Made by a program: the position numbers and the translations under genes. Shown one piece after another: positions 1-11,055 of a DNA stretch of 64,000 nt (the first letter of the stretch is position 1; the number at the start of each line of letters is the position of its first letter). The notes beneath the pieces were generated by a model. That model saw nothing but the letters and a program-made list of their open reading frames with translations, had not been told where the DNA came from and did not search any database. Origin of the DNA: Sphingomonas mucosissima (GTDB lineage: Bacteria > Pseudomonadota > Alphaproteobacteria > Sphingomonadales > Sphingomonadaceae); the NCBI RefSeq assembly GCF_002197665.1, contig NZ_NBBJ01000001.1, forward strand, positions 496,001 to 560,000, read 5' to 3'.

Positions 1-1
1 T

Positions 2-682
2 GCGCCATTGCGACGTGGGCAGGACGTGGAGGAACTCCGCTACGGCAGCGAGTTGAACTACGCGCACCCGTTGGTCGGAATCCTGGCGATCTTCGTACAG
101 CGGCGTGACTTCACCTATGATAACCGCCAGCGACTTGTCGTCAGCTTACCGCCGACGTTCAGCGTCACCAACGCTGGGCTGCGTGTTGATCGGCGCCTCG
201 GCGCGCGATTGCAGCTTGTTGGGTCGCTCAGCTATGCTGATCTGATGTCGCCCTTGAACGTCCCGGGCGCGCGAAACTTCGATGGCCTGAACTGGAATGT
301 TTCCGCCACGCTGCGAGTGGGCGGCCGGACACTGCTAGCCGCCGGATCCGATCGCGCGATCACGATCTCGCCTGGTTTCTCTTCGGATTCGGTGCGCCAG
401 ACCAATCACTTCGGCTCGCTGAGCTATGCCCTGACCCCTTTGGTGCGTGTCGGCGTGGCCGTGTCACGCGCCGAGCGCGACTTCCGCTTGGTTGCCGCGC
501 CGGTCGGGCTGGCGATCACCAGAGATCGCCTGGACGCGGCAACCGTGCGGATCGATTATGCGAAGCGGCAGGTCAATGTCAGTCTGCGCGGCGCATATCA
601 GCGGCGCGACAGCCACAACGATTTGTTCGACTTCAAGGGAGCGCAAGCAACGCTGAGCGTCAGCTATATGTTCAAACGGTGA
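2..682 (+). CDS. Outer-membrane beta-barrel protein, 3' part only
   Basis: The reading frame is open to the left edge of the window, so the true start lies outside; a TTG at 8 is the first possible start codon inside it. About 225 residues are visible. They alternate short amphipathic strands with polar turns (for example LQLVGSLSYA, LNWNVSATLRVGG, VNVSLRGAYQRR) and end in the aromatic-rich strand LSVSYMFKR, typical of the C-terminus of outer-membrane barrels. No catalytic motif is visible. It looks like the barrel proteins found in proteobacterial exopolysaccharide loci, but the neighbouring genes in this window do not help. The function is unknown beyond an outer-membrane location. Confidence 0.7.
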   Translation, partial: APLRRGQDVEELRYGSELNYAHPLVGILAIFVQRRDFTYDNRQRLVVSLPPTFSVTNAGLRVDRRLGARLQLVGSLSYADLMSPLNVPGARNFDGLNWNVSATLRVGGRTLLAAGSDRAITISPGFSSDSVRQTNHFGSLSYALTPLVRVGVAVSRAERDFRLVAAPVGLAITRDRLDAATVRIDYAKRQVNVSLRGAYQRRDSHNDLFDFKGAQATLSVSYMFKR

Positions 683-698
683 TTAGGGGCACGGCGGC

Positions 699-899
699 TC
701 AGCGTAGCCGTCGTGCCACCAGGATAAGGAGCAGCCCAAGCGCTGCCACGCCGGCCCCGCGATCAGCCCAGGGCCGCTGATCCAGCATGAAACTGGATGA
801 TGGCCAGTTCACGTAACCAAGTCCCTGGCCGATCCACAGCAGCCCAACCAGGGCAAGCACGGCGCCCAGCGCGATCAGCACCGGGCGCCAGCGCCGCAT
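699..899 (-). CDS. Small two-helix membrane protein, unknown function
   Basis: A 66-residue protein with two hydrophobic segments (about residues 6-25 and 48-63) separated by a short Trp/Pro-rich loop, and with Arg-rich ends. It starts one base after the citrate synthase stop codon, so it would be the third gene of a gltX-gltA transcript. No strong ribosome-binding site is visible, which fits translational coupling. The length, hydrophobic pattern and tight placement favour a real gene, but I recognise no family. Confidence 0.5.
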   Translation of the reverse strand: MRRWRPVLIALGAVLALVGLLWIGQGLGYVNWPSSSFMLDQRPWADRGAGVAALGLLLILVARRLR

Positions 900-900
900 A

Positions 901-2181
901 TCAGCGCTCGTCGAGCGAGACGTACGGACGCGCCGTTGGCCCGGTATAGAGCTGACGTGGGCGGCCGATCTTCTGGTCGGGATCGGTGATCATCTCGTTC
1001 CACTGCGCGACCCAGCCCACGGTGCGCGCCAGCGCGAACAGCACGGTGAACATCGACGTCGGGAAGCCGATCGCCGACAGGATGACGCCCGAGTAGAAAT
1101 CGACGTTCGGGAACAGCTTCTTCTCGATGAAGTAATCGTCGCTGAGCGCCAGTTCTTCCAGCCGCAGCGCGGTTTCGAACAGCGGATCGCTGACGTTCAG
1201 CGCTTCAAACACCTCACGCACCGTCTTTTGCATCACCGTCGCGCGCGGATCGTAGTTCTTGTACACGCGGTGGCCGAAGCCCATCAGGCGGAACGGATCG
1301 TTCTTGTCCTTCGCCCGGTTGATGAACTCGGGGATGCGATCGGGGGTGCCGATTTCCTGCAGCATGTTGAGCGCGGCTTCGTTCGCGCCGCCATGCGCCG
1401 GGCCCCACAGGCAGGCAATGCCGGCTGCGATGCACGCGAACGGATTGGCGCCCGACGAGCCGGCGAGGCGCACGGTCGAGGTCGACGCATTCTGCTCGTG
1501 ATCGGCGTGGAGGATGAAGATCCGATCCATCGCCTTCTCGACCGCCGGGTTCACCTCGTAAGGCTCTGCCGGCACGCCAAAGGTCATCTTCAGGAAGTTG
1601 CCGGTGTAGCTGAGCGAATTGTCCGGATATTGGAACGGCTGCCCCACCGAATACTTGTACGCCATCGCCGCGATCGTCGGCATCTTGGCAATCAGGCGGT
1701 GCGACGCGATCGTGCGCTGCGTCGGATCGTGGATGTCGGTCGAGTCGTGATAGAAAGCGGAAAGCGCGCCGACTACACCGCACAGGATCGCCATCGGGTG
1801 CGCATCGCGGCGGAAGCCACGGAAGAAGGTGGCCAGCTGCTCGTGCACCATGGTGTGGCGCGTGATGGTGCTCTCGAACTTGTTCAGCTCGTCGCCCTTG
1901 GGCAGCTCGCCGTTGAGCAGGAGGTACGCGACCTCCATGAAGCTCGACTGTTCGGCGAGCTCGCCGATCGGATAGCCGCGGTGGAGCAGGACGCCCTCAT
2001 CACCGTCGATATAGGTCAGCTTCGACTGGCACGACGCCGTCGAGGTGAAGCCCGGATCGTAGGTGAAGGCGCCGGTCTGGCCGTAGAGCTTGCGGATGTC
2101 GATCACATCCGGGCCCACGCTGCCGGACAGCACGGGATAGCCGAAGTCCTTCTCCGCGAGGGACAGCTTGGCGTCAGTCAT
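901..2181 (-). CDS. gltA: Citrate synthase
   Basis: 426 residues; condenses acetyl-CoA and oxaloacetate to citrate in the first step of the TCA cycle. The citrate synthase signature [14 protein letters not shown] is present, with the conserved [10 protein letters not shown] stretch upstream, as in type II (Gram-negative) hexameric enzymes. The ATG at 2181 was chosen over an upstream extension because it follows GGAAGGA at suitable spacing and begins with the usual [12 protein letters not shown] N-terminus. Its first 8 bases overlap the 3' end of gltX, so the two are co-transcribed and probably translationally coupled. Confidence 0.97.
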   Translation of the reverse strand: MTDAKLSLAEKDFGYPVLSGSVGPDVIDIRKLYGQTGAFTYDPGFTSTASCQSKLTYIDGDEGVLLHRGYPIGELAEQSSFMEVAYLLLNGELPKGDELNKFESTITRHTMVHEQLATFFRGFRRDAHPMAILCGVVGALSAFYHDSTDIHDPTQRTIASHRLIAKMPTIAAMAYKYSVGQPFQYPDNSLSYTGNFLKMTFGVPAEPYEVNPAVEKAMDRIFILHADHEQNASTSTVRLAGSSGANPFACIAAGIACLWGPAHGGANEAALNMLQEIGTPDRIPEFINRAKDKNDPFRLMGFGHRVYKNYDPRATVMQKTVREVFEALNVSDPLFETALRLEELALSDDYFIEKKLFPNVDFYSGVILSAIGFPTSMFTVLFALARTVGWVAQWNEMITDPDQKIGRPRQLYTGPTARPYVSLDER

Positions 2182-3625
2182 CGTTTTCGTCCTTCCCCTG
2201 GGCGGCCGTTTGATCAGCGGCATGATCGGCGATGCGGGCGAGACTTTCGTCGCGACCGAGCAGAGCGAGCACGTCGAAGATACCGGGCGAAGTCCGGCGG
2301 CCGGTGAGTGCGGCACGGAGCGGCTGGGCCACCTGACCGAGCTTCAAGCCCAGCGTCTCAGCAACCTGCCGCACCGCTTCTTCGAGCGCCTCCGTATCCC
2401 ACTTGGCCACCGCGTCAAGCGCGCTGTGCAGCTTGGCAAGCGTGTTCGGCGCCTCGCCCGAGAGAAGCGGTTCCGCGTCGGCCGCGATCGGCAACGGGCG
2501 GGAAACAAGCAGGAAACCTGCGCCGTCCGCCAGCTCGTTCAGATTGGCCGCACGCGGCTTCAAAGACGGCATCGCTGCGGCGATCGTTGCACGGCGCGGA
2601 TCGCCTTCGTCCAGCGCGAGCTTGGCCGAAACCAGCGCCGCCAAGCGCGAGTCATCGGCGCTGCGGATATAATGACCATTGAGGTTCTCGAGCTTCTTCA
2701 GATCGAAGCGCGAAGGCGATTTGCCAACGCTGCCCAGATCGAACCACTTGATCGCCTGCTCACGGCTGATGATCTCGCTGTCGCCATGGCCCCAGCCGAG
2801 CCGGAGTAGGTAATTGTCGAGCGCTTCCGGGAGGATGCCCAGCTCATCGCGATAGGCCTCGATCCCCACCGCGCCATGGCGCTTCGACAGCTTCGCGCCG
2901 TCGCTGCCGTGGATGAGCGGGATATGGGCATAGACCGGCTCAGGCCAGCCCATCGCCTTGACGATCGGAAGCTGGCGAAAGGCGTTGTTGAGGTGATCGT
3001 CACCGCGAATGATGTGGGTCACCCCCATGTCATGGTCGTCGACCACCACCGCCAGCATATAGGTCGGCGTGCCATCGGAGCGCAGAAGCACCAGATCGTC
3101 GAGCTCCGCGTTCTGCACGGTGACGGTGCCCTGGACGCGATCCTCGATCGTGGTTGCGCCTTCCGTCGGCGCCTTCAGGCGCACGACAAACGAAGCGCTT
3201 GCGTCATTGTTGGTGCGATCGCGCCACGGCGAGCGGATGCGCAGGGGCTGCTTGTTCGCGTGTGCCTCGGCGCGCATGGCGTCGATTTCCTCGGGCGTCA
3301 TGTAGCAGCGATAAGCCGCACCGGCCGCGATCATCGCCTCTGCCACCTCCGCGTGGCGGGCGGCGCGGGTCGACTGGTACACCTCGTCGCCGTCCCAATC
3401 GAGGCCGAGCCAGCGCATGCCGAAAAGGATGGCGTCGATCGCGGGCTGGGTCGAACGCGCGCGATCGGTATCCTCGATCCGCAGCAGGAATTTGCCGCCG
3501 TGATGGCGCGCATAGAGGAGGTTGAACAGGGCGGTGCGCGCACCTCCCAGGTGCAGGAACCCCGTCGGCGACGGAGCGAAGCGGGTTACGACAGCAGGCG
3601 TGCCGGTATCTGTTGTTGCGCTCAA
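2174..3625 (-). CDS. gltX: Glutamyl-tRNA synthetase
   Basis: 483 residues; charges tRNA-Glu with glutamate in the cytoplasm. The class I signatures are clear: [12 protein letters not shown] near residues 17-28 (HIGH motif, here HLGG) and KLSKR at 245-249 (KMSKS motif). The open frame runs far upstream but would overlap comEC, so the start is placed at the TTG at 3625, preceded by GGGAG, which gives a normal family length. It is divergent from comEC with a 30-bp gap and overlaps gltA by 8 bp. The N-terminal start is an inference; the identity is secure. Confidence 0.95.
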   Translation of the reverse strand: MSATTDTGTPAVVTRFAPSPTGFLHLGGARTALFNLLYARHHGGKFLLRIEDTDRARSTQPAIDAILFGMRWLGLDWDGDEVYQSTRAARHAEVAEAMIAAGAAYRCYMTPEEIDAMRAEAHANKQPLRIRSPWRDRTNNDASASFVVRLKAPTEGATTIEDRVQGTVTVQNAELDDLVLLRSDGTPTYMLAVVVDDHDMGVTHIIRGDDHLNNAFRQLPIVKAMGWPEPVYAHIPLIHGSDGAKLSKRHGAVGIEAYRDELGILPEALDNYLLRLGWGHGDSEIISREQAIKWFDLGSVGKSPSRFDLKKLENLNGHYIRSADDSRLAALVSAKLALDEGDPRRATIAAAMPSLKPRAANLNELADGAGFLLVSRPLPIAADAEPLLSGEAPNTLAKLHSALDAVAKWDTEALEEAVRQVAETLGLKLGQVAQPLRAALTGRRTSPGIFDVLALLGRDESLARIADHAADQTAAQGKDENDD

Positions 3626-3655
3626 GCGCGCTAGCTCCCAGGCTGGAAAACGATC

Positions 3656-5839
3656 ATGGCGACGACTGCCGCGCAGCCCCCTAGCACGCACCTCCCGGCG
3701 CTTCAAACGGCGCGCACCTGGCTGGCAGGCCGATTGGAGGCGGAGCGTGACCAGCTGCCCTTGTGGCTGCCGGTGATGGTTGGCGCAGGCGTGGCCGCGT
3801 GGTTCGCGCTTCCCAATAGTGGGGCGTGGCGTGCGGCGCTGCTGAGTGGGTTGGCGATCGCGTTCTTTGCCGCAGCCGTCGGAAAAGGCGGGCGGGGTGG
3901 GCGCGCCGTGACGGTCGGCGGGGTGGCGTTTTCGCTTGGGGTGGCGCTGATCTGGGCCAAGGCCGATCGTGCTGCTGCCCCGGTGCTTCAACGGCCAGTG
4001 ATCGTTCGCGTCGTGGGCCGCATCGAAAGGGTGGACCAGCTGCCCGCACGCGGGTTGGTGCGGCTGCGTTTGAGTGACTTGCAATGGATAGATCGCGCGC
4101 CGCTTTATGCACCCGATCGGATCCGGGTCAACGTGGCGGATCGTGACAAGCCGGCTGGGCTTGTGCCGAAAGCGCGGGTTGAACTCCGCGCCCGCCTCAT
4201 GCCGCCACCAGCGCCCGCGGTACCCGGCGCTTATGATTTCGCGCGCGTGGCCTGGTTTGATGGGATCGGCGCCACCGGCCGTGCGCTCGGGCCCGTCAGG
4301 ATCGTGTCAGGTGGCGACCTTCGCGAGCCGGTCCGGACGCGATTGTCGCGGCACATTCTTTCGCAGGTGAGTGGCAGCCCCGGGGGCATCGCGGCGGCGC
4401 TGGCGACTGGGGACACGGGGGGCATCGATGACGCGGATCAGGAGGCGATGCGCGCGTCTGGCCTTGCGCATTTGTTGTCAGTCAGCGGCCTCCACATCAC
4501 CGCGGCCGTCGGGATCACCATGCTGATGGCGAGCCGGCTGCTCGCGCTGAACATGCGGCTGGCCATTACTGGCCGCGTGCCCCTGCTCGCCGCCATGTGC
4601 GGCGCGGTAGCTGCCCTAGGCTACACCTGGCTGACCGGCAGCGAAGTGCCGACGGTGCGAAGCTGCATCGCCGCGCTTCTGGTGCTCGCTGCCATGGCCA
4701 TCGGACGCGAGGCGCTGACGCTGCGTTTGGTGGCCACCGGCGCGCTGGTTGTGCTGCTTCTGTGGCCGGAAACGCTGGCGGGCCCGAGTTTTCAGCTATC
4801 GTTTGCGGCGGTCACGGCCATTATCGCGCTGAGCGAGCACCCTCGCGTGCGCACCTGGTTTGCGCCGCGCGACGATGGGTGGAGGGGCCGTTTCTTGCGC
4901 GGCGGCGCGTCGCTGCTGCTTACCGGATTGGTGGTCGAGTTCGCGCTGATGCCGATCGCCGTCTTCCACTTTCACAAGGCCGGCATCTACGGGGCGCTGG
5001 CGAATATTGTCGCCATTCCGCTGACGACGTTTGTCGTCATGCCCCTTGAAGCGATCGCCTTGCTGCTCGACGCGGTTCATCTCGGTGCGCCGATCTGGTG
5101 GCTCGCCGGGCGAGCGCTCGAGCTTCTGCTGTGGATCGCGCACACGACGGCGAGTGCTCCCGGTGCCACCACGGCGTTGCCAGTGATGCCCTGGACTGCC
5201 TTTGCGCTGATCGTCGGCGGCGGACTGTGGCTCGCTCTGTGGCGAACCGACTGGCGACGGCTCGGGATCGTGCCGGTCGTGATCGGCGTTGGTTGGACCT
5301 TGCTGACCCCGGCGCCTGATGTGCTTGTCACCGGCGATGGAAGGCACGCGGCGCTGCGGATGAGCGATGGCCGCATCGCTTTGTTGCGGGATCGGGCAGG
5401 GGATTACGCGCGCAGCACGCTGGCGGAGGCCGGCGGCGCAGACGAGGTGCCGGTGGCGCTCTCCGACCAGGCGGCGGCGCAGTGCAGCCGCGATCTGTGC
5501 CGCGCCACCCTTTCCGCGGGGGGCAGGCAATGGCGGGTTCTGGCAACGAAAAGCAGCTATCTCGTGCCGATCGCCGACATGATTGCCGCATGTCGCTCGG
5601 CCGACATCGTCGTCAGCGACCGACGACTGCCGCGCGGCTGCACCCCGCGATGGCTGCGTCTTGATCGAACGGCCCTGTCGCAAACCGGCGGCGTAGCCAT
5701 CACGCTGGCGACCGGCAACGTTCGGACGGTCTATCGCCCAGGTGACGCGCACCCGTGGGTGCTGGCAGCGATGAACGCTGCCTCCGCGCACAAACCCCGC
5801 CGGAGTAGCAATCGTCGGCCGATAGACACCAGCCGGTGA
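3656..5839 (+). CDS. comEC: ComEC/Rec2-family competence protein
   Basis: 727-residue polytopic inner-membrane protein of the family that passes single-stranded DNA into the cytoplasm during transformation. An N-terminal region with membrane segments (about 36-102) is followed by an OB-like soluble part (about 115-220), then the Competence domain with its hallmark [10 protein letters not shown] at 272-281 and many membrane helices to about residue 560. The C-terminal 170 residues sit where a metallo-beta-lactamase-like domain is expected, but no HxHxDH zinc motif is visible, so that domain looks degenerate. Whether the organism is naturally competent cannot be judged from this gene. Confidence 0.92.
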   Translation: MATTAAQPPSTHLPALQTARTWLAGRLEAERDQLPLWLPVMVGAGVAAWFALPNSGAWRAALLSGLAIAFFAAAVGKGGRGGRAVTVGGVAFSLGVALIWAKADRAAAPVLQRPVIVRVVGRIERVDQLPARGLVRLRLSDLQWIDRAPLYAPDRIRVNVADRDKPAGLVPKARVELRARLMPPPAPAVPGAYDFARVAWFDGIGATGRALGPVRIVSGGDLREPVRTRLSRHILSQVSGSPGGIAAALATGDTGGIDDADQEAMRASGLAHLLSVSGLHITAAVGITMLMASRLLALNMRLAITGRVPLLAAMCGAVAALGYTWLTGSEVPTVRSCIAALLVLAAMAIGREALTLRLVATGALVVLLLWPETLAGPSFQLSFAAVTAIIALSEHPRVRTWFAPRDDGWRGRFLRGGASLLLTGLVVEFALMPIAVFHFHKAGIYGALANIVAIPLTTFVVMPLEAIALLLDAVHLGAPIWWLAGRALELLLWIAHTTASAPGATTALPVMPWTAFALIVGGGLWLALWRTDWRRLGIVPVVIGVGWTLLTPAPDVLVTGDGRHAALRMSDGRIALLRDRAGDYARSTLAEAGGADEVPVALSDQAAAQCSRDLCRATLSAGGRQWRVLATKSSYLVPIADMIAACRSADIVVSDRRLPRGCTPRWLRLDRTALSQTGGVAITLATGNVRTVYRPGDAHPWVLAAMNAASAHKPRRSSNRRPIDTSR

Positions 5840-6087
5840 CGCGCTCGGACGCGAGGCATATGACTCTTAATCACGTGGTCCGAAGCACTTGCGGCAACGG
5901 CCTGCGCGCCGCTGTGACGAAGCTGCGGGAGAACAATCGCAGCGGCGTATCCCAGCTAGGCGCAGCCTAGGCCGGGGGACACGTTCTGAGGAACCGATCC
6001 GACCTCGATCCGCGCAATTTGGCAACGTTGCGACCCCCTACGCCAACAGCAGACCCAAACCCGGCTCGCGCCCGTCAGCGGACCGGA
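5840..6087 (+). other. Convergent intergenic region comEC/lexA
   Basis: 248 bases between two converging genes. I see no credible gene. It contains two inverted repeats: a short hairpin at 5956-5970 (CTAGGC, GCA loop, GCCTAG) and a longer-looped pair CGCCGCTG/CAGCGGCG at 5907-5914 and 5940-5947. Neither is followed by a T run, so a terminator role is only a guess. Confidence 0.4.
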
Positions 6088-6750
6088 TCAGGCGTAACGG
6101 CGCAGAATGCCGGCCAGCTTTCCCTGCACCCGCACCTGCGCCGGAGCATAGCGCTGCGGATCATAGGAGCGGTTGGCGGGATCGAGCCGGATCATCGCGC
6201 CCTCGCGGCGGAAATACTTCAGCGTCGCTTCGCTATCCTCGATCAGCGCAACCACGATCTCGCCGTCGCGCGCCACGTCCTGTTTGCGGATCAGCGCGAA
6301 GTCGCCGTCCAGAATGCCCGCCTCGACCATGGAATCACCGGCAACTTCCAGCGCGAAATGCTCGCCTGAGCCAAGCAGCGCAGCCGGCACGGGCAGCGTG
6401 CTGGCGCCCTCGATCGCCTCGATCGGCACACCGGCAGCGATGCGGCCGTGCAGTGGCACCTCGACGACGTCATTCGCAGGTTCGGGCACGATACGGCGGG
6501 TGGAAGCGGGCGCAGGCGCCTGCTTCGTCTCCGTGCGCTCGGGCATTTTCACCACTTCGAGCGCACGCGCCCGGTTCGGCAGCCGCTTCAGAAAGCCGCG
6601 TTCCTCCAGCGCCGAAATCAGGCGGTGCACGCCAGACTTCGACTTCAGATCAAGCGCCTCCTTCATCTCCTCGAACGAGGGCGACACGCCGGTGTCGGCC
6701 AGTCGATCATTGATGAAACAGATCAGCTCGTGCTGCTTCTTGGTAAGCAT
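6088..6750 (-). CDS. lexA: SOS repressor LexA
   Basis: 220 residues; represses DNA-damage genes and self-cleaves when stimulated by RecA-DNA filaments. An N-terminal winged helix (about 1-65) is followed by the S24 peptidase domain. The Ala106-Gly107 cleavage site (RIAAGVP), Ser140 (GDSMVEAG) and Lys178 (ATLKYF) of the catalytic dyad are all present. The ATG at 6750 gives the standard [10 protein letters not shown] start. Three GTTC half-sites lie just upstream, so autoregulation is very likely. moeA lies upstream on the same strand, 56 bp away. Confidence 0.97.
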   Translation of the reverse strand: MLTKKQHELICFINDRLADTGVSPSFEEMKEALDLKSKSGVHRLISALEERGFLKRLPNRARALEVVKMPERTETKQAPAPASTRRIVPEPANDVVEVPLHGRIAAGVPIEAIEGASTLPVPAALLGSGEHFALEVAGDSMVEAGILDGDFALIRKQDVARDGEIVVALIEDSEATLKYFRREGAMIRLDPANRSYDPQRYAPAQVRVQGKLAGILRRYA

Positions 6751-6767
6751 CCCATCGCCTCCGCCGC

Positions 6768-6793
6768 GAACATAGGCAGAACCTTTAAGGAAC
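6768..6793 (-). promoter_or_regulatory. Tandem LexA (SOS) operator upstream of lexA
   Basis: On the plus strand the sequence reads GAAC-N7-GAAC-N7-GAAC at 6768-6771, 6779-6782 and 6790-6793; read towards lexA this is three GTTC half-sites at exact 11-bp spacing. The alphaproteobacterial SOS box is the direct repeat GTTC-N7-GTTC, so two overlapping boxes are present. The site starts 18 bp from the lexA ATG, a normal place for autoregulation. Confidence 0.85.
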
Positions 6794-6806
6794 GTGTTCT
6801 GTTGCG

Positions 6807-7991
6807 TCAACCGATCATGAGGATTTCTGCCGATTCGCCGCATGCCCGCGCGGGATCATGCGCCGCGCGTACGATCAGGCACCCGGCGCGCGCCAGGGTG
6901 AGGAGCATGGAGCTGTCCTGGATGCTCGCGACAAAGGCGCGGCCGTTGCGCAACTCGGCGCGCATATAATCCGTACGTGGACCGTTCGTCGGCAGTGCTT
7001 CTCCCAGCACGGCGTGCGTGGTGACGGGCATGGGATCGGCGGCGCCGGCGAGATGCGCCACCAGCGGCTTCACGAACAGAAGCGTGGTGACGAACGCCGA
7101 AACGGGGTTTCCGGGCAGACCAAGCACGGCCATCTCGCCGCGGCGCCCCGCCATCAGTGGCTTGCCGGGGCGAAGCGCGACCCGCCAGAAATCGATGCCG
7201 GCCCCCGCGGCACGTAGCGCGGGCTGGACCAGATCGTGATCGCCGACCGACGCGCCGCCTGTGGTGACCAGCAGGTCCGCGTCCACGGTAGCGAACGCTC
7301 GGGTCAGCACGTCGAGGCGATCGGGGAGGATGCCCAGATCGATGATGTCGACCGGCAGGTCGGCTAGTAGGGCCCGCAGCAGCAGGCGGTTCGATTCGGG
7401 TAGCGAATGCGCCCCGAACGGCGTGCCGGGCTCCACGAGCTCGTCTCCCGTCGCCGCGATCGCGACGCGAACGCGGCGGCGGACGCTCACGTCGCCAGCG
7501 CCGCCGGTGGCCGCCACGGCGAGCCGGGCGGCCGTCAGGCGTTCGCCGGCGGCCACCAACGGGTCACCTTTGGAGAAATCCAGCCCTTTGCGACGAACAT
7601 TGGCCGCGTACCTCGGTGGGCCTTCGCCGTTCAGCGTCAGCCGGTCGCCATCACGCGCCGCTTCCTCCTGAACCAGCACCGTGTCGGCGCCCGCCGGCAT
7701 TTCGGCGCCGGTGAAGATGCGGACCGCCTCGCCGCTGTTCACCGCGCCGTCGAACGGGCGCCCGGCGGCGCTTTCGCCAATGACGCGCCACGGACCGGGC
7801 AGGTCCGCGAAGCGCAAGGCATAGCCGTCCATCGCCGAAAGATCGTGCGCGGGCTGCGTTCGCCGCGCCAAGATCGGCGCCGCCGCCCAGCGCCCGACCG
7901 CCTCGGTGATCGGAAGGGTTTCCAGACCAACAGGTGGGCTGGCGGCGAGCAGCCGGGCCTGCGCCTCAGCTACGGGTAGCAAGTCGCTCAT
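6807..7991 (-). CDS. moeA: Molybdopterin molybdenumtransferase
   Basis: 394 residues; inserts molybdate into adenylated molybdopterin to form the molybdenum cofactor. Landmarks include [10 protein letters not shown] near residue 49, the TGDELV and [11 protein letters not shown] motifs of the MoaB/Mog-like central domain, and LPGNPVSA towards the C-terminal beta-barrel domain. Length is normal for the family. It lies 94 bp downstream of moaC, so two genes of the same cofactor pathway are adjacent. The ATG start has no strong ribosome-binding site. Confidence 0.95.
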   Translation of the reverse strand: MSDLLPVAEAQARLLAASPPVGLETLPITEAVGRWAAAPILARRTQPAHDLSAMDGYALRFADLPGPWRVIGESAAGRPFDGAVNSGEAVRIFTGAEMPAGADTVLVQEEAARDGDRLTLNGEGPPRYAANVRRKGLDFSKGDPLVAAGERLTAARLAVAATGGAGDVSVRRRVRVAIAATGDELVEPGTPFGAHSLPESNRLLLRALLADLPVDIIDLGILPDRLDVLTRAFATVDADLLVTTGGASVGDHDLVQPALRAAGAGIDFWRVALRPGKPLMAGRRGEMAVLGLPGNPVSAFVTTLLFVKPLVAHLAGAADPMPVTTHAVLGEALPTNGPRTDYMRAELRNGRAFVASIQDSSMLLTLARAGCLIVRAAHDPARACGESAEILMIG

Positions 7992-8085
7992 GCAGCGTGC
8001 CGTGGCAGATTAGCGGCGGCAGTTACAGTGCGATCGAGATCCGTTGCGCCGTCCGCGAAGCACAATGGAGCATCAAGCCCGAACG

Positions 8086-8553
8086 TCAGGCGCTGAAGTC
8101 GCCGGATTTGCCGCCACGTTTCGCCAGGAGGCGAACGCCGCCGATGACCATGCGTTTGTCGAGCGCCTTGGCCATGTCGTAAATGGTCAGCAGCGCCGTC
8201 GAGACGGCGGTGAGCGCTTCCATCTCCACGCCCGTGCGACCGGAGGTGGCGACCGTCGCGGTGGCCGTTACGCCATCGCCCTCGACCACCAGATCGATCG
8301 TGACCTTGGACAGGGGCAGGGGGTGGCACAGCGGGATTAGGTCGCTGGTGCGTTTTGCCGCCATGATCCCCGCAACGCGGGCGAGGGCCAGCACGTCGCC
8401 CTTTGCCACCGCGCCCTCGGCGATTGCCTTGGCCGCTTCAGACGACATGCTGATGCGACCCTCCGCCACCGCCTCGCGCGCCGTTTCGCTCTTGCCGCCG
8501 ACGTCCACCATGCGCGCGGCGCCGGCTTCGTCGAGATGGGTAAGGCCGCTCAT
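8086..8553 (-). CDS. moaC: Cyclic pyranopterin monophosphate synthase
   Basis: 155 residues; converts the MoaA product into cyclic pyranopterin monophosphate in molybdenum cofactor synthesis. The N-terminal [18 protein letters not shown], the central [12 protein letters not shown] and [12 protein letters not shown] motifs are those of MoaC. Its ATG overlaps the trpC stop codon (ATGA), so it is translated from the trp transcript. The C-terminus [11 protein letters not shown] is also typical. Confidence 0.96.
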   Translation of the reverse strand: MSGLTHLDEAGAARMVDVGGKSETAREAVAEGRISMSSEAAKAIAEGAVAKGDVLALARVAGIMAAKRTSDLIPLCHPLPLSKVTIDLVVEGDGVTATATVATSGRTGVEMEALTAVSTALLTIYDMAKALDKRMVIGGVRLLAKRGGKSGDFSA

Positions 8554-9353
8554 CCGACCAGCGCGCGGGTCGCCGCAGCGACGTCCGGCTGGCGCATCAG
8601 CGATTCGCCGATCAGGAAGCAGCGCACGTCATGTTCGGCCATGGCGTCGAGATCGGCGCGCGTGTTGAGCCCGCTTTCCGCAACAAAGGTGCAGCCGGCG
8701 GGCGCGCGGCCGACCAGTTCATAGGTGCGATCGAAGCTGACGGAGAAATCGCGCAGGTCGCGGTTGTTGACGCCGATCAGGCGCGAGCGGAGCGCCAGCG
8801 CGCGCTCGAGTTCATGCGCATCATGCACTTCGACCAGCACGTCCATCCCGCGCTCCATCGCGGCGGCCTCGATCTCGGCGGCAGCGACATCATCGAGCGC
8901 GGCCATGATGATAAGGATCGCGTCCGCCCCGATCGCGCGCGCCTCAGCGACCTGCCAGGGATCGATCAGGAAGTCCTTGCGGATCACCGGCAGATCGCAC
9001 GCGGCGCGGGCCGCGATCAGATAATCCTCGTGCCCCTGGAAATACTCGCGATCGGTGAGGATGGACAAGCAAGCGGCCCCGCCCTCGGCATAAGCACGCG
9101 CGTGCGCTGGCGGATCGAAGTCCGCGCGGATCAGCCCCTTCGATGGGCTGGCCTTCTTGATCTCGGCAATCAGCGCGTATCGCGGACTATTCACGCCGCC
9201 GTCCTGGCGCGCGATCGCATCCAGCGCCGCCTTGAAGCCGCGCGGTGCGGTCTGCGACTGGGCCAGCGCGTCCAGATCGCCGACCGAATGCGCTGCGCGC
9301 CGTGCCGCCACCTCTTCGCGCTTGGTGGCCAGAATCCGGTCGAGAATGGTCAT
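8550..9353 (-). CDS. trpC: Indole-3-glycerol phosphate synthase
   Basis: 267 residues; closes the indole ring in tryptophan synthesis. TIM-barrel enzyme with [15 protein letters not shown] (catalytic Lys region), [22 protein letters not shown] and FVAESGL motifs. The ATG at 9353 was chosen because it makes an ATGA overlap with trpD; another ATG 15 bases upstream is possible. The 3' end overlaps moaC by 4 bases. Confidence 0.96.
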   Translation of the reverse strand: MTILDRILATKREEVAARRAAHSVGDLDALAQSQTAPRGFKAALDAIARQDGGVNSPRYALIAEIKKASPSKGLIRADFDPPAHARAYAEGGAACLSILTDREYFQGHEDYLIAARAACDLPVIRKDFLIDPWQVAEARAIGADAILIIMAALDDVAAAEIEAAAMERGMDVLVEVHDAHELERALALRSRLIGVNNRDLRDFSVSFDRTYELVGRAPAGCTFVAESGLNTRADLDAMAEHDVRCFLIGESLMRQPDVAAATRALVG

Positions 9354-10339
9354 GCCCAGGCAATCCATCGATTGAGCAGGTCGTTTGCCGCGCCGCTGTC
9401 GATCGCCTCCGCCGCGCGGCGCGCGCCATCCTCCAGCGGTTCGCCGATGAGTGACAGCGCAACGGCGGCGTTGAGAAGAACGGCATCGCGATAGGCGCCG
9501 GGTGCGCCCGTCAGCAATTGGCGCAGCGCAGCGGCATTATAGGCCGGATCGCCGCCGCGAATGGCCTCCAGCGGGTGGCGTGCGACGCCAGCATCCTCGG
9601 GCACGATGCGCGCGCTGATCCGGGCCGAACCGATTGCCACCGCAACGGTGGGGCCCGCGCCTGACACTTCGTCCAGCCCTTCCTCGCCCGACACCACCAG
9701 CGCGGCCTCTGTGCCAAGCTGCTCCAGCGCATCGGCATAGACCGGCGCATAGTCGGGCCGTGCGATGCCGATCAGCTGGCGCGTGACATGCGCAGGGTTG
9801 GCAAGCGGGCCCATCAGGTTGAAGATAGTGCGCTTGCCGATCTGCCGCCGGATCGGCGTAATCCGCTTCATGGCCGGATGGTGATTGGCCGCGAACAGGA
9901 AGCAGATGCCGAGTTCGTTCAGCGTTTCCTCGGCCATGGCGCCCGCGCGCTCCATGTCGAGCCCGAGTGCCTCCAGCGTGTCGGCAGCGCCGGCCTTGGA
10001 CGAGGCGGCGCGATTGCCGTGCTTCGCCACGGGAACGCCGCAGGCAGCGACTACCAGGCTGACGGCGGTGGACACGTTCAGCGTGTGGTGCCCGTCACCA
10101 CCGGTGCCGCACACGTCGATCGCGCCCGCCGGCGCGCTGATCGGGATCAGCCGATCGCGAAGCGCGCGCGCAGCCTCGGCAATCTCGATCGACGTTTCGC
10201 CGCGGTCCGACAGGTCAATGAGGAAGCGGGCGATCGCGTCCTCGCTGGCGCGGCCGTCAAGAATGTCGCTGAACGCCTGCGCCGCGCTCTCGTGCGATAG
10301 CGGGCTCGACGGATCGGGCAGCAGGGAAATGGTCGTCAT
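9350..10339 (-). CDS. trpD: Anthranilate phosphoribosyltransferase
   Basis: 329 residues; transfers phosphoribose from PRPP to anthranilate, the second step of tryptophan synthesis. The PRPP-binding glycine loop [15 protein letters not shown] and the [21 protein letters not shown] stretch's core are intact, as is [11 protein letters not shown]. Both ends overlap neighbours by ATGA (trpG upstream, trpC downstream), showing a tight operon. Confidence 0.97.
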   Translation of the reverse strand: MTTISLLPDPSSPLSHESAAQAFSDILDGRASEDAIARFLIDLSDRGETSIEIAEAARALRDRLIPISAPAGAIDVCGTGGDGHHTLNVSTAVSLVVAACGVPVAKHGNRAASSKAGAADTLEALGLDMERAGAMAEETLNELGICFLFAANHHPAMKRITPIRRQIGKRTIFNLMGPLANPAHVTRQLIGIARPDYAPVYADALEQLGTEAALVVSGEEGLDEVSGAGPTVAVAIGSARISARIVPEDAGVARHPLEAIRGGDPAYNAAALRQLLTGAPGAYRDAVLLNAAVALSLIGEPLEDGARRAAEAIDSGAANDLLNRWIAWA

Positions 10340-10914
10340 GCCGCGCCCTTGGCGCCCGTCAGTGCGACGAAGTTGGCCAACAGATCATGGCCATGCTCGG
10401 TTGCGATGCTTTCCGGGTGGAATTGCACGCCATGGATCGGCAGCTCACGGTGACGCAGCCCCATTACCGATCCGTCCGCCGCGACGGCATTCGGCACCAG
10501 CACGTCCGGCACGTCCTCCACCACCAGCGAATGGTAGCGGGTGGCAGTGAAGGGCGTGGGGAGGCCGGCGAACACGCCGGTCGAATCATGGTCGATGGCA
10601 CTCGTCTTGCCGTGCATCAGCCCGCCGCGCACCACGCGCCCGCCGAAATGCTGGCCGATCGCCTGGTGGCCGAGGCACACGCCAAGCAGCGGGCGGCGCG
10701 CCTGCGCACAGGCGGCGACCAGATCGAGGCTGATGCCCGCCTCATTCGGCGTGCACGGCCCAGGGGACACGAGAAAACCGGTGGCGTTGGAGGCCAGCGC
10801 CTCCGCCGCCGTCAGCGCGTCATTGCGCTCGACACGCACCTCGGCGCCAAGCTCCATCAGATAATGGACCAGGTTCCAGGTGAAGCTGTCGTAATTGTCG
10901 ACGACCAGGATCAT
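10336..10914 (-). CDS. trpG: Anthranilate synthase glutamine amidotransferase subunit
   Basis: 192 residues; hydrolyses glutamine and feeds ammonia to TrpE. The triad is present: Cys80 in LLGVCLGHQ, and the His and Glu of VQFHPESI. The start [16 protein letters not shown] at 10914 is the family's usual N-terminus. It may also serve para-aminobenzoate synthesis, as TrpG/PabA proteins often do. It heads the trpGDC-moaC run; trpE lies about 2.2 kb away with other genes between. Confidence 0.95.
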   Translation of the reverse strand: MILVVDNYDSFTWNLVHYLMELGAEVRVERNDALTAAEALASNATGFLVSPGPCTPNEAGISLDLVAACAQARRPLLGVCLGHQAIGQHFGGRVVRGGLMHGKTSAIDHDSTGVFAGLPTPFTATRYHSLVVEDVPDVLVPNAVAADGSVMGLRHRELPIHGVQFHPESIATEHGHDLLANFVALTGAKGAA

Positions 10915-11055
10915 GGGCCCGGTCCATAAAGCAACGCGGGCGTGCCGCAACGGCTGTTGCGCGGGCGGCAATCTCGCATAAACGCCGCCGCACCGTTCAT
11001 GGGGGATAAAGGCGCCTCCGTGATCGTTATAGGATCACCCAGGAGGTCTCGTTCG

